Positions 36,296 through 45,601 are shown, counted from the first letter of the stretch. The stretch is 63,805 nucleotides of DNA from Streptomyces sp. NRRL F-2580 (GCF_000720115.1 NZ_JOIR01000038.1:1-63805), one strand, 5' to 3'. Notes: generated by a model from the letters alone, not told the origin. A program made the numbers and translations.

Positions 36296-36759
36296 TCCGT
36301 AGGCGGGCCCCCGCGCGCGCCCAGGGACCCCTGGAGGCCCCGGAAGGGCCGGTGGGCGTCCGCCAAGGCCCGCGCCCGCCCCCTCGCCGCCCCGCCCCCT
36401 CGTACGGGGGTCGGGCCCGCGTCTCCGGAGCGCGTGGGGGTTGCCCGCCGATGGTCCCGGGCGGGTGGGTCGAAGGTCCCTGGCCGGTGACAAGCCGCAC
36501 AGAACAAAACGGACGTACTAGGTGGATTCGTAGATCCAAAGGGGCCTGGGAGGGGACCTTCGCCCCAGCAGGGGGCCGTCAACGGGACACATCACACCCA
36601 CCCGGCTACGAGCCCCGGTAGTAATCGGGACATTTGGGGAAGTCCCCACCCGCGGGTTACCAAAGGTGAGCCAACCCGGCACACGTTCCAACGTGCCGGG
36701 TCACTTCATGCCCGAGACGGGCGTGAACCGCCCCTGTCCCCGGCCCCGGAGGTCTGCAC
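36296..36759 (+). other. long leader region of the M23 peptidase gene
   Basis: About 460 bases without a convincing gene. Small hairpins are visible at 36635-36648 (TGGGG/CCCCA) and 36674-36701 (ACCCGGCAC with GTGCCGGGT, loop of ten). The hairpins lie within 130 bases of the ATG. Promoter position is uncertain. The ydaO c-di-AMP motif was looked for and not found. Confidence 0.5.
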
Positions 36760-37425
36760 ATGTCCGCGAAGCGCGTCAGCACCCGTCGTACCCGTATCGC
36801 CGTCGGCACCACCGCTCTCGGTGCGGTGCTGGCCCTGGGGGCCGGGACGACCGCCGCGTTCGCCGACACCGCGCAGACGGCACTCGCCGGTACCCCCGAG
36901 CTGGTCGCCCAGCAGGCCTCCGCCCAGGCCGGCGCCGCCGCCGCGGCCGCCAAGGCCGAGGCGAAGCCCGCTGCGAAGACCGCCTCGAAGACCGCCTCGA
37001 AGGCCGGTCTGTGGGGCAAGCCGCTGGAGAAGTACACGCTGTCCGCGACCTTCGGCAAGGGCGGCAGCATGTGGTCGCACAAGCACTCCGGCCAGGACTT
37101 CGCCGTCCCGGTCGGCACCTCGGTCAAGTCCGCGGCCGCCGGTGTCGTCGTCAAGGCCGGCCCGAACGGCGGCGGCGACGGTCCCGCGTACGGCAACGCC
37201 ATCGTGATCAAGCACGCGAACAACACGTACTCGCAGTACGCGCACCTCTCGAAGATCCAGGTCAAGATCGGCCAGAAGGTCGCCGCCTCGCAGCGCATCG
37301 CGCTGTCGGGCAACACCGGCAACTCCAGCGGCCCGCACCTGCACTTCGAGATCCGCACCACCCCGAACTACGGCTCGGCCGTCAACCCGGTGGCCTTCCT
37401 GCGCACCGTGGGCGTCAGCATCTGA
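36760..37425 (+). CDS. secreted M23-family (LytM) metallopeptidase
   Basis: A 221-residue exported peptidoglycan endopeptidase. The signal peptide ends near AFADT (about 35). An Ala/Lys-rich linker (50-82) with a repeated AKTASKTASK segment would sit in the wall. The LytM domain (90-215) has zinc ligands His109 and Asp113 in HSGQD, and the HLH motif His193-x-His195. All catalytic residues are present. Such enzymes cut peptide cross-links during growth, sporulation or germination. A long leader precedes it. Confidence 0.92.
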   Translation: MSAKRVSTRRTRIAVGTTALGAVLALGAGTTAAFADTAQTALAGTPELVAQQASAQAGAAAAAAKAEAKPAAKTASKTASKAGLWGKPLEKYTLSATFGKGGSMWSHKHSGQDFAVPVGTSVKSAAAGVVVKAGPNGGGDGPAYGNAIVIKHANNTYSQYAHLSKIQVKIGQKVAASQRIALSGNTGNSSGPHLHFEIRTTPNYGSAVNPVAFLRTVGVSI

Positions 37426-37483
37426 TCGACGTCCGACCCGTCGGTCCCCGTGACCGACCCCACGACCCGGCCCGGCCGGCTGC

Positions 37484-38665
37484 TCAGGTGAGCAGCCAGG
37501 CGTGGGCCGGCTTCGTTTCCGGACCGAGCTTGCCCTCCTTGTACGCGGCGGCCTGCTCCGGCGTGAAGGCCGTGTCGTAGAACTTGATGTTGTGCAGGGC
37601 GCCCTGCCAGGCGCCGGTCCAGATGTTGTGGTGCTTGGAGCGGCCCAGCTGGAGCGGGCCGGGGGCCTGCCAGATCGGCGGGACCTGGGTGGTCTCGCCG
37701 GCCTTCTTGCCCTCGACGTAGAGCGCGATGGTCTTCTTCTCGGCGTCGTAGGTCGCCATCAGCATCGTGGGGGTCTTGAGCACGGTGGGCCCCTCGGCGG
37801 TGACGGTCCTCGTCGTCGCCGCGGCGCCCTTGTCGCCGGTCTGCACGCGGAAGATCCAGGCCTGCTTGCCGCCGACCTCGTTCACGCCCAGCTCGAACGA
37901 GAACGACTCCCCGTCGCCCTGGCTGATCGCGATCCGCGAGCCCTTGGCGCCGGAGCTGTAGACGCGGGCCGTGACGGTGAAGCTCTTGCTCACGTCCACG
38001 ACGGGCTCGGCGGACTGGGCGTACGAGTTCGCGTTGCCCTTCCCGACGATCTGGAACCGCTTGCCCAGCGGGCCGACCTGGAAGTCGGGGCCGAGCCGGA
38101 TGCCGGTCTTGCCGTAGCTGTCGCGCAGCAGGGTCGCGTCGCCCTCGACGGTCGCGGTGTAGCCCGCAGGGGACTTCGAGTCAACGGGCTCCGGCGAGGC
38201 GGACGTAGAGGGCTGGGCATCGGCCCCGCCCGGCCCGTCGCCGTCGTCGCCGAGCAGGAAGAACGTTCCGCCGCCGGCCAGCAGCGCCAGTACGGTCACC
38301 CCGCCGCCCAGCATCCACAGCCGCTTCCTGCGCCGCTCGGCGGCGGACCGGTCGGCCATGGCCTCCCAGTCGGGCTGCGACGAGGATATGAGCGGCTGGG
38401 CGGGCTGCGCCGGCGCCCACCCCGCGCCGGCGTCCTGCTGCTGGTACGGGTTCGGCTGCTGCCCCTGCTGCGGGTAGCCGTAGCCGTACCCCTCGCCGCC
38501 GGCCGGATAGCCGTAGCCGCCCTGGTCGCCGCCCTGCCGGGGCGGGCCGGGCGGGGAGCCGTAGCCGCCGCCCTGCGCGGGCGGACCCGGCGGGAACCCG
38601 TATCCGCCGCTCCCGGGGGCGGGCTCGGGCTGCGGGTTGCTCGGGGGATTCACGGCGTCGGTCAT
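37484..38665 (-). CDS. single-pass membrane protein with external LamG/concanavalin-like domain
   Basis: A 393-residue protein. Residues 1-95 are a low-complexity Gly/Tyr/Pro/Gln-rich segment. A basic stop-transfer (RRRKR) and one membrane helix (116-138) follow, then an acidic Gly/Asp linker. The outer domain (about 165-390) has LamG-like jellyroll features: GIRLGPDFQV, FTVTARVYSSG, LMATYDAEKKTIALYVEGK and ALHNIKFYDTAFTPEQ. LamG domains bind carbohydrates or proteins, so a wall-binding role is likely. A short hairpin (37478-37497) overlaps its stop codon. Confidence 0.82.
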   Translation of the reverse strand: MTDAVNPPSNPQPEPAPGSGGYGFPPGPPAQGGGYGSPPGPPRQGGDQGGYGYPAGGEGYGYGYPQQGQQPNPYQQQDAGAGWAPAQPAQPLISSSQPDWEAMADRSAAERRRKRLWMLGGGVTVLALLAGGGTFFLLGDDGDGPGGADAQPSTSASPEPVDSKSPAGYTATVEGDATLLRDSYGKTGIRLGPDFQVGPLGKRFQIVGKGNANSYAQSAEPVVDVSKSFTVTARVYSSGAKGSRIAISQGDGESFSFELGVNEVGGKQAWIFRVQTGDKGAAATTRTVTAEGPTVLKTPTMLMATYDAEKKTIALYVEGKKAGETTQVPPIWQAPGPLQLGRSKHHNIWTGAWQGALHNIKFYDTAFTPEQAAAYKEGKLGPETKPAHAWLLT

Positions 38666-38770
38666 GCCAGGGATGCTAAAACACGACCCCTCGCGCCGTA
38701 CCGCCCGGTACCGGTCCGGCCGCGGCCGGACCGCCGCCGGTCCGCCGGGCCGGCACCGGTTCCGCGGTCG

Positions 38771-40087
38771 TCAGCCCTGCGGCAGCTTGATCACGGGGAA
38801 GCTGCCCGTCGCCGTCGGGGCGTGCTCCGGCAGCCACAGCACCGCCACCGCGCCCGCCGCCGTGCCCTCGCGGTCGAAGCCGCCCGGCGCCGCCACGTTG
38901 CGGAAGGTCAGCCGGGCGCCCAGCACCCGCGCCTGGCCCTCCGCGATGGTCAGGCCCAGGCCGTGCCCCACGCCCGCGCGGTCCGTCGACCCGGTCCGGA
39001 ACCGGCTCGGCCCCTCGCGCAGCAGTGCGTCCGGGAAGCCCGGCCCGTGGTCCCGCACCCGTACGACCCGGCCCTCGACGTCGACCTGGATCGGCGGCTG
39101 CCCGTACCGTGCCGCATTGGCCAGCAGGTTCCCCAGGATCCGCTCCAGCCGTCGCGGGTCGGTGCTGACGATCTCGTCCGCGACGACGCGTACGGTCGCC
39201 TCCGGCATCAGCGCGGTCACCCGCCGGCTCACGAACTCGCCCAGCGCCACGTCCTGTAGCTCAGCCCGCTCCGAGGCGCTGTCCAGCCGGGCCACCTCCA
39301 GCACGTCCTCGACCAGTGCGCGCAGCGCCTGTGCCCGGTCCCGGACCAGCTCGGTCGGCCGTCCCGGGGGCAGCAGTTCCGCCGCCGTGAGCAGGCCCGT
39401 CACGGGCGTGCGCAGCTCGTGCGCGATGTCCGCCGTGACCCGCCGCTCGGCCTCCAGCCGCTGCTGCAGGGCGTCGGCCATGGCGTCCACGGCCCGTGCC
39501 AGGTCGTCCGTCTCGTCGCGGACGACGCCGCCGACCGCGTCCCGCACCCGTACGTCGGGATCACCGTGCGCCACCCGCTGCGCCGCGGCCGCGGCCTTGC
39601 GCAGCCTGCGCGAGATCTGCCCGCCGATGAGCACGCCGAGCGCCGATCCGCCGATCACGGCGGCGAGTCCGCCGACGACCAGGGCCCGGTCCAGGTCGGG
39701 GATCAGGTTGGCGCTCTCCCGGAACTGCGTGTGCAGCGACAGCACCTGCCCGTTGTCGAGCGGCACGGCGGCCCACACCTCGGGCAGTCCGTGCGGCCGC
39801 TCCTGGATGTAGGTCCCGCGCCGGCCCGACTGCGCCTTGTGCCGAAGCTCGGCGGGGAGTTCGGGGTCGTTGAGCTTGGCGCCCATCGGCGGCTTGCGGC
39901 CGGCGTCGGCGTTGCGGGAGATGAACTGCACGCGGTCCAGCTGCACCTCGCGCGCGCTCTCCAGCATCGACACGCGGGCAGCGCTGTGCACGACCAGGCT
40001 CAGGGCGATCGTGACGAGGGCGCCCACGGCGGCGATGGCGAGCGTGATCTTCCAGCGGATCCCCGTACGGAGGGTGAACCGTCTCAT
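38771..40087 (-). CDS. cseC: sensor histidine kinase CseC of the SigE envelope-stress system
   Basis: A 438-residue kinase with membrane helices at about 13-34 and 136-157 enclosing a 100-residue external sensor. A HAMP region follows, then the phospho-acceptor His223 in DIAHELRTP and an ATPase domain with NLLANAARYG and VRDHGPGF. In Streptomyces coelicolor CseC responds to cell-wall damage, for example by glycopeptides, and phosphorylates CseB. It overlaps cseB by four bases (ATGA). The start at 40087 was chosen over longer reading through cseB. Confidence 0.93.
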   Translation of the reverse strand: MRRFTLRTGIRWKITLAIAAVGALVTIALSLVVHSAARVSMLESAREVQLDRVQFISRNADAGRKPPMGAKLNDPELPAELRHKAQSGRRGTYIQERPHGLPEVWAAVPLDNGQVLSLHTQFRESANLIPDLDRALVVGGLAAVIGGSALGVLIGGQISRRLRKAAAAAQRVAHGDPDVRVRDAVGGVVRDETDDLARAVDAMADALQQRLEAERRVTADIAHELRTPVTGLLTAAELLPPGRPTELVRDRAQALRALVEDVLEVARLDSASERAELQDVALGEFVSRRVTALMPEATVRVVADEIVSTDPRRLERILGNLLANAARYGQPPIQVDVEGRVVRVRDHGPGFPDALLREGPSRFRTGSTDRAGVGHGLGLTIAEGQARVLGARLTFRNVAAPGGFDREGTAAGAVAVLWLPEHAPTATGSFPVIKLPQG

Positions 40088-40797
40088 GCCTTGAGCTTGT
40101 ATCCGAAGCCTCGGACCGTCTCGATCCGGTCCTGGCCGATCTTGGTGCGCAGCCGCTGTACGTGGACGTCGACGACGCGGGTGTCGCCGCCCCAGTCGTA
40201 GTCCCAGACCCGCTCCAGCAGGCGGTCGCGCGACAGTACGGTGCCGGGAGCCGAGGAGAACTCCAGCAGCAGCCGCATCTCGGTCGGCGTCAGCGCCACG
40301 GCGGCGCCCGCCCTGCGGACCTCCATGCCCTCGGTGTCCACCTCCAGGTCGCCGAAGGAGAGCACGCCGCGCTCCGGGTCCGAGGCCTCGTGGGAGGAGC
40401 CCGGTCCGCCGTTCTGCGGTCCGCCGGAGTGGTCGAAGCGGCGCAGCACGGCACGGATCCGGGCCACGAGCACCGAGCCGTCGAAGGGCTTGGTGACGTA
40501 GTCGTCGGCGCCCGCCTCCAGGCCCAGCACCACGTCGATGGAGTCGGCGCGCGCCGACAGCATGATCACGGGGACGGTGGACTCGTCGCGGATGCGGCGG
40601 CACAGGCTCACGCCGTCCATGCCGGGGACCATCACGTCGAGCAGCGCGATGTCCGGCCGGTCGGCGCGGAAGGACTCCAGGCCGGACAGGCCGTCGGGCA
40701 TGGCGGTGACCAAGAACCCGTCGCGTTCCAGCGCCAGGGTCGTCGCCTCACGGATGACGTCGTCGTCCTCCACGAACAGGACATGGGTCTCGGCCAT
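40084..40797 (-). CDS. cseB: response regulator CseB, activator of sigE
   Basis: A 237-residue OmpR-type regulator. The receiver has an acidic patch Glu10-Asp13 and phospho-acceptor Asp54 in ALLDVMVPGM. A Gly/Ser linker follows, then a winged-helix domain with LTPTEMRLLLEF and the DNA-contact region GDTRVVDVHVQRLRTKIG. In S. coelicolor phospho-CseB is required for transcription of sigE, the first gene of this operon. ATG at 40797. Confidence 0.95.
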   Translation of the reverse strand: MAETHVLFVEDDDVIREATTLALERDGFLVTAMPDGLSGLESFRADRPDIALLDVMVPGMDGVSLCRRIRDESTVPVIMLSARADSIDVVLGLEAGADDYVTKPFDGSVLVARIRAVLRRFDHSGGPQNGGPGSSHEASDPERGVLSFGDLEVDTEGMEVRRAGAAVALTPTEMRLLLEFSSAPGTVLSRDRLLERVWDYDWGGDTRVVDVHVQRLRTKIGQDRIETVRGFGYKLKA

Positions 40798-40826
40798 GCG
40801 GGAGCCTCGCCTCGGTTCTTCTGTGC

Positions 40827-41522
40827 TCAGTTCTTCTGACTCGTGGCCGGGGCGGGCTGGGCACCGCCGTCGATCACGTTGCTGTACTCCGAGTGGACTC
40901 GGTCGTGCTCGGTGAACGTCTCCCCGTTCCAGCGGTACGTGATCACGTCCTCGCCCGACGGATAGGAGAGCGGGTCGCTCTTTCCGTAGACCTGCTTCGT
41001 GACCACCAGGTCGCCCCGGTCGATCTCCGCGTAGACGGGTGGCTGTTCGTCCGAGAACACATTCTCGTACGAGCCGCCGTCCGCCCGGTACACGTACGTG
41101 CCGCGGCCCAGGGCGTCGGCGCAGGACAGGACGTTGACGACGAGGTCGGCGACGGGGCTGCCGGTGACCTTCCCGTAGCTCACGTCCACCGGGTACTCCT
41201 TGCCCGCGCAGGGCTTGAGGTCCCTCTTGATCTCGGCGCTGACCTTCGGGTCCGCCTTGAGCAGCGCGACGGGGTCGACCTTCTTGAAGGGCCGGCCGGA
41301 CGGGGAGGCCGCTCCCGAGGAGGGGTCGGCGGGGGTGGACGGACTGACCGGGTGGGCCTTCGCGACCGCGTCGGAGCGGGCGGGGCCGCCGTCGCGCAGG
41401 CCGGTGCCGCCGGTCGCGCAACCGACCGCGAACACGGCAGTGCCGACGAGGACGACAGCCCCCGCCGACACCAGTACCAGCGATCTCCCGCCGGTCAGAA
41501 CTTGGCCGTTCAGGCCGCGCAC
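40827..41522 (-). CDS. cseA: lipoprotein CseA, negative modulator of the SigE system
   Basis: A 231-residue lipoprotein with a lipobox FAVGC (modified Cys35), a Ser/Pro/Ala linker and an external domain with two Cys. Position between sigE and cseB matches S. coelicolor cseA, whose loss raises sigE expression. GTG start at 41520-41522, overlapping the sigE 3' end by 13 bases. Confidence 0.88.
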   Translation of the reverse strand: MRGLNGQVLTGGRSLVLVSAGAVVLVGTAVFAVGCATGGTGLRDGGPARSDAVAKAHPVSPSTPADPSSGAASPSGRPFKKVDPVALLKADPKVSAEIKRDLKPCAGKEYPVDVSYGKVTGSPVADLVVNVLSCADALGRGTYVYRADGGSYENVFSDEQPPVYAEIDRGDLVVTKQVYGKSDPLSYPSGEDVITYRWNGETFTEHDRVHSEYSNVIDGGAQPAPATSQKN

Positions 41523-42070
41523 CGCTCACGCCCCTCGTACCGCATGGTGTGGTCACCGCGCTCCAGCGCCCGCATGTCGAGGTCCCGGCTCTCCAGCTCC
41601 TGCCGGAGGCGGGCCAGCGCGCGGTGCAGAGTGCTCTTCACGGTACCCGCAGACATTCCGAGCGCGGCGGCGGTCTCGTCGGTGCTCATCTGCTCCCAGT
41701 GTCGCAGCACGACCACGCTGCGCTGCTTGGGCGCGAGCACCTTGAGGATGTCCATCAGCAGGGCGCGGTCGGCGCGCTGGTCGGAGCCGTCCTCGACGGA
41801 GGCGTCGGGGAGCTGCTCGGTGGGGACCTCTTCGAGCTTGCGGGCGCGCCACCACTCGGTACGGGTGTTGATCATGACGCGCCGGAGGTAGGCGTCGGCC
41901 AGGGACTTGTCGGCGATGCCGTCCCAGCGGCCGTACGTGCGCACGAGCGCGGTCTGCAGGAGGTCCTGCGCGTCGGTGGGGTCCGGGACAAGGCGCCGGG
42001 CGCTGCGCAGCAGCGCGTCCTGCCGGGTGCGTACGTACTCTTCGAATTCGAGTACCTCACCGTGCGCCAT
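41510..42070 (-). CDS. sigE: ECF RNA polymerase sigma factor SigE
   Basis: A 186-residue ECF sigma factor. Region 2 includes DAQDLLQTALVRTYGRWDGI and the -10-binding LADAYLRRVMINTRTEWWR. Region 4 includes LAPKQRSVVVLRHWEQMSTDETAAALGMSAGTVKSTLHRAL. In S. coelicolor SigE controls envelope homeostasis genes and is not held by a classical anti-sigma but by CseB-dependent transcription. The ATG at 42070 follows GGAGG by nine bases; an upstream ATG at 42103 would add a basic extension. Confidence 0.95.
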   Translation of the reverse strand: MAHGEVLEFEEYVRTRQDALLRSARRLVPDPTDAQDLLQTALVRTYGRWDGIADKSLADAYLRRVMINTRTEWWRARKLEEVPTEQLPDASVEDGSDQRADRALLMDILKVLAPKQRSVVVLRHWEQMSTDETAAALGMSAGTVKSTLHRALARLRQELESRDLDMRALERGDHTMRYEGRERCAA

Positions 42071-42356
42071 CTGAGACCGCCTCCGCTGCCGTCCACCGCT
42101 CATCCGCTGCCTTACGGATTCGAAGGTACGGAGGGCTTGTCACGGGCCTGTGCGAGCCAGCCTTCGGTGGGCGCACGGACACCCATAGGTTGTGTAACAG
42201 TGCCGTGAGCTGCGGTTTCCCGGCGAGAAGCGGAATTGTCGACTCAGTTTCAAGGTCGACTACGGGTGGTCGCGAAGCCGTCGCCGAGCGCTCGCCGGCC
42301 GGCCATCCGCAGGTCACCCGGACCCGCGTCCGGACCCCGCCCGGCGACGGTCGCGC

Positions 42357-43274
42357 TCAGGTCTGCGGGAGCCGGTAGAAGCCCCCGTCGAGGGGTTCCA
42401 CCAGTCCGTCGGAGACCAGCCCGTCCAGTGCCCGGGCCCGCTGCACCGGCTCGTCCCACACCGTGTCGAGCACGGCCTGCGGAACGGCGCCCACCGCCTC
42501 CCGGAGCACCGCGAGGAGCTTGCCGCGCACCTGCCGGTCGGTCCCGGCGTACGTCTGCCCGCGCCGCGGCGGCCCCTCGTGCGCCGGCTTCCCGGCGAGG
42601 CGCCACGCGCACAGCCCGGCCACCGGGCAGCGCGCGCAGTCGGGGCTCTTCGCGGTGCACACCAGCGCGCCGAGCTCCATCGAGGCCGCCGCCCAGCGCG
42701 CCGCCGTCGCCTCGTCCTCGGGCAGCAGGGCCCGGGCCAGGCGGCGCTCGGCGGCGGTGGTGGCGTTCGGCGGGTACTCGACCCCGGTGGCGGTGCGCGC
42801 GAAGACCCGCCGGACGTTCGTGTCGAGGACGGCGTGCCGCTGCCCGTACGCGAAGGAGGCCACAGCGGCCGCCGTGTACTCGCCGACCCCGGGCAGCGAG
42901 AGGAGCTGGGCGTGCTCCCGCGGTACGTCGCCCCCGTGCCGCTCCGTTATGGCGACGGCCGCGCCGTGCAGCCGCAGGGCGCGGCGCGGGTAGCCGAGGC
43001 GTCCCCAGGCCCGTACGGCCTCGCCGGGGGCCTCGGCGGCCAGGTCGGCCGGGCGGGGCCACCGGGCGAGCCACTGCTCGTAGACCGGGAGGACCCGGCT
43101 GACCGGGGTCTGCTGGAGCATGAACTCGCTGACCATGACCCCCCAGGGGCCGGCCTCGGGGCGGCGCCAGGGCAGATCGCGGGCGTGCTCGTCGAACCAC
43201 GCGATGACGGGGGAGTGCAGCGCGTGGGAGGAGTCGGTGGACGTGGCCGTGGCGGAAGCGGGGGATGCAGTCAT
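42357..43274 (-). CDS. mutY: A/G-specific adenine glycosylase MutY
   Basis: A 305-residue DNA repair enzyme removing adenine opposite 8-oxoguanine. It shows the catalytic Glu region SEFMLQQTPVSRV, the HhH LPGVGEYTAAAV with the following catalytic Asp (LDTNVRR), and the 4Fe-4S ligands C-x6-C-x2-C-x5-C beginning LVCTAKSPDCARC. The C-terminal NUDIX-like recognition domain is very short or missing, as in many actinobacterial MutY proteins. ATG at 43274; MPYVM at 43286 is an alternative start. Confidence 0.93.
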   Translation of the reverse strand: MTASPASATATSTDSSHALHSPVIAWFDEHARDLPWRRPEAGPWGVMVSEFMLQQTPVSRVLPVYEQWLARWPRPADLAAEAPGEAVRAWGRLGYPRRALRLHGAAVAITERHGGDVPREHAQLLSLPGVGEYTAAAVASFAYGQRHAVLDTNVRRVFARTATGVEYPPNATTAAERRLARALLPEDEATAARWAAASMELGALVCTAKSPDCARCPVAGLCAWRLAGKPAHEGPPRRGQTYAGTDRQVRGKLLAVLREAVGAVPQAVLDTVWDEPVQRARALDGLVSDGLVEPLDGGFYRLPQT

Positions 43275-43297
43275 GACGTACGGCATCCTGACACGTT

Positions 43298-43510
43298 TCA
43301 GGCCCGCCCCGCCGGGCCCGGACCGGTGAACCAGACGGCCGCGCGGACCCCGCTCGCCCGCACGGCGGAGATGATCGCACTGATCGGACCGGTGAGCGCG
43401 AGCACGGCGAGCGCGACCTGCCGGGGGCCGCCGGTGGCGTGCGAGCGCCACCAGAGGGCGGCGAAGAGCACCCCGAAGCGCAGGAGCCCGTGGCTACCGA
43501 AGGTAGTCAA
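43298..43510 (-). CDS. possible small membrane protein
   Basis: A 70-residue hydrophobic frame with two likely helices (RFGVLFAALWW and VALAVLALTGPISAIISAV). The start is uncertain: a TTG at 43508-43510 gives MTTFGSHGLLRFG, while an ATG at 43603 adds a polar extension overlapping the divergent gene. It lies between mutY and the next gene on the mutY strand. Coding support is only moderate. Confidence 0.35.
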   Translation of the reverse strand: MTTFGSHGLLRFGVLFAALWWRSHATGGPRQVALAVLALTGPISAIISAVRASGVRAAVWFTGPGPAGRA

Positions 43511-43651
43511 AGCGGCCCAATCCTCACATCGGACCTCTGGCTGGTTTCCGGCGGTTCCGCGTACTCCCGCAGGATGATCATCGGCAAATCGAGCCTGCTG
43601 CACGGCATGTGGGGCACTGATCGGGCCGCGAACTCTCGTAAAGTTCCGTCC

Positions 43652-44452
43652 GTGGGATCTCTGCGCAATCCGGTCGGGCCGCTCCCCTCCTCCATCTACT
43701 GGCGACGGAGGGCTGTGCTGGCGTCCGTCGTCGCGCTCCTCGCGCTCCTCGCCGTATGGACCGTCAGTTCCGGTGGGGGGAAGACGAGTACGAACGGAAA
43801 GGGCCAGGGCCGCCCCGACCCCGTCGCCTCGATCACCCCCGGCCCGTCCGGGACGGGTCCCGCGATCAGCGCGGCCCCCGGCGGGCGCACGGAGTCAGGT
43901 GGCGGAACCGGCTCCGAAGGCGGTGGAACGGGCGGCGCGGGCAAGAACGGCGAGCCGGGCAGCGGCACGGCCGCGAGCGGCGGGTCCGGCTCGGGCGGCG
44001 GCGGCGCGGCGGCCGGGCCGGCGCAGGTCCCGGCGGACTCCCCGCTCCCCACGTGCGCGCCGGGTGCGCTGCAGTGGGAGGTCAAGAGCGTGAAGAACGA
44101 GTACGAGGCGAACGAGAAGCCCAAGCTCGAACTGGTCGCCCGCAACACCTCCGGCACCACCTGCAAGGTCGACCTCGGCCCGCGGCAGGCGGTCCTGACC
44201 ATCCTTCAGGCGAGCAGCAGCAAGGCGGTGTGGTCCTCGGCGGACTGCCCGGCGGGCGCGGGCAACGCCTTCTTCCGCCTGCCGGCGCAGGGGGAGACGA
44301 AGCAGTCGCTGGAATGGGACCGCAGGTTCAGCGCGGCCGACCAGTGCCAGGCGCCTCCGGCGGGGTCCGCGGCTCCCGACACGTACGTGGTCGAGGTCAA
44401 GTCCCCCGGCATGCCGGTCGCCCGGACCTCGTTCGTCCTGAAGCAGGACTAG
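43652..44452 (+). CDS. membrane-anchored Gly/Ser-rich linker protein with external domain
   Basis: A 266-residue protein. A short basic N-terminus (YWRRR) and a helix at about 20-37 are followed by a 100-residue Gly/Ser/Thr linker. A conserved external domain (about 135-265) has two Cys pairs and blocks KSVKNEYEANEKPKLELVARN and GETKQSLEWDRRF. The domain recalls small beta-sandwich cell-surface domains, possibly DUF4232-like; this is not certain. The GTG at 43652 was chosen for position before the helix; ATG 43574 is the main alternative. Confidence 0.7.
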   Translation: MGSLRNPVGPLPSSIYWRRRAVLASVVALLALLAVWTVSSGGGKTSTNGKGQGRPDPVASITPGPSGTGPAISAAPGGRTESGGGTGSEGGGTGGAGKNGEPGSGTAASGGSGSGGGGAAAGPAQVPADSPLPTCAPGALQWEVKSVKNEYEANEKPKLELVARNTSGTTCKVDLGPRQAVLTILQASSSKAVWSSADCPAGAGNAFFRLPAQGETKQSLEWDRRFSAADQCQAPPAGSAAPDTYVVEVKSPGMPVARTSFVLKQD

Positions 44453-44476
44453 CGTCCGCGGCGCCGCTGCGGGCGC

Positions 44477-45601
44477 TCAGACGTAGCGTTCGAGGATCGA
44501 GGACTCCGCCAGGCGGGAGAGGCCCTCGCGGACGCTGCGCGCACGCGCCTCGCCGACGCCGTCCACCGTCTGCAGGTCGTCGACGCTCGCGGCGAGCAGC
44601 TTCTGCAGGCCGCCGAAGTGCTCCACGAGCCGCTCGATGATCGCGCCCGGCAGCCTCGGCACCTTCGCCAGCAGCCGGTACCCGCGGGGCGACACCGCCG
44701 AGTCCAGGGTCTCGGGCGAGCCCGTGTACCCCAGCGCCTTCGCCACGATCGCCAGTTCCAGCAGCTCCGGATGGGTCAGCGCGTCCAGTTCCGCCAGCGC
44801 CTCGTCCACCGTGCGGGAACGCTTCGCCGTCGGCTCGGGCACGTAGTCCCGGATGACCAGCTCCCGCTCCTGCTCGATGCCCACCGTCAGCTCGTCCAGC
44901 TGCAGCGACAGCAGTCGCCCGTCCGTGCCCAGTTCGACCACGTACTCGGCGATCTCGGTCGCGATCCGGCGGACCATTTCCAGCCGCTGCGCGACCGCCG
45001 TCACGTCGCGGACCGTGACCAGGTCCTCGATCTCCAGCGCCGACAGCGTGCCCGCGACCTCGTCCAGGCGCAGCTTGTACCGCTCCAGCGTGGCCAGCGC
45101 CTGGTTCGCCCGCGACAGGATCGCCCCGGACTCCTCCAGGACCCGCCGCTCGCCGTCCACGTACAGCGCGATCAGCCGCATCGACTGCGAGACGGAGACC
45201 ACGGGGAAGCCGCACTGCTTGGAGACGCGGTCGGCCGTGCGGTGGCGCGTACCGGTCTCCTCGGTCGGGATCGACGCGTCCGGCACCAGCTGCACACCGG
45301 CCCGCAGGATCTTGGTGATGTCCTTGTCGAGGATGAGCGCGCCGTCGAGCTTGCACAGCTCCCGCAGCCGGGTCGCGGTGAACTCCACGTCGAGGACGAA
45401 TCCACCGGTGCACATGGCCTCGACGGACTTGTCCATGCCGAGGACGAGGAGCCCGCCGGTGTTGCCGCGGACGATCCGTTCCAAGCCGTCACGCAGCGGC
45501 TGACCAGGTGCGACCGCGCTCAGCGAGGCGCGCATCATGGCCTCCTGCTTGGAGCTCGCGCCCGACTTGCCGGATGCTGCTGCCCCGTCCTTGGCTGCCA
45601 C
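44477..45601 (-). CDS. disA: DNA integrity scanning diadenylate cyclase DisA
   Basis: A 374-residue octameric enzyme making c-di-AMP from ATP. The DAC domain (about 20-160) contains the active-site DGALILD at 86-92 and GTRHRTA at 117-123. A helical linker follows, and a C-terminal HhH domain with VDGVGEARARSVREGL binds branched DNA. In Streptomyces c-di-AMP controls ion balance, wall hydrolases and germination. GTG at 45601 gives the normal length. radA upstream on the same strand is the usual neighbour and functional partner. Confidence 0.96.
   Translation of the reverse strand: MAAKDGAAASGKSGASSKQEAMMRASLSAVAPGQPLRDGLERIVRGNTGGLLVLGMDKSVEAMCTGGFVLDVEFTATRLRELCKLDGALILDKDITKILRAGVQLVPDASIPTEETGTRHRTADRVSKQCGFPVVSVSQSMRLIALYVDGERRVLEESGAILSRANQALATLERYKLRLDEVAGTLSALEIEDLVTVRDVTAVAQRLEMVRRIATEIAEYVVELGTDGRLLSLQLDELTVGIEQERELVIRDYVPEPTAKRSRTVDEALAELDALTHPELLELAIVAKALGYTGSPETLDSAVSPRGYRLLAKVPRLPGAIIERLVEHFGGLQKLLAASVDDLQTVDGVGEARARSVREGLSRLAESSILERYV

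Noticed and set aside
36296..36759. c-di-AMP (ydaO) riboswitch upstream of the M23 peptidase
   Set aside because: The conserved GGGGUGAAUC and CAGCUAACC cores were not found on the coding strand.
37478..37497. Intrinsic terminator between the M23 and LamG genes
   Set aside because: The 9-bp hairpin overlaps the LamG stop codon region and has no T-run on either strand, so it is noted only as a possible weak stop.
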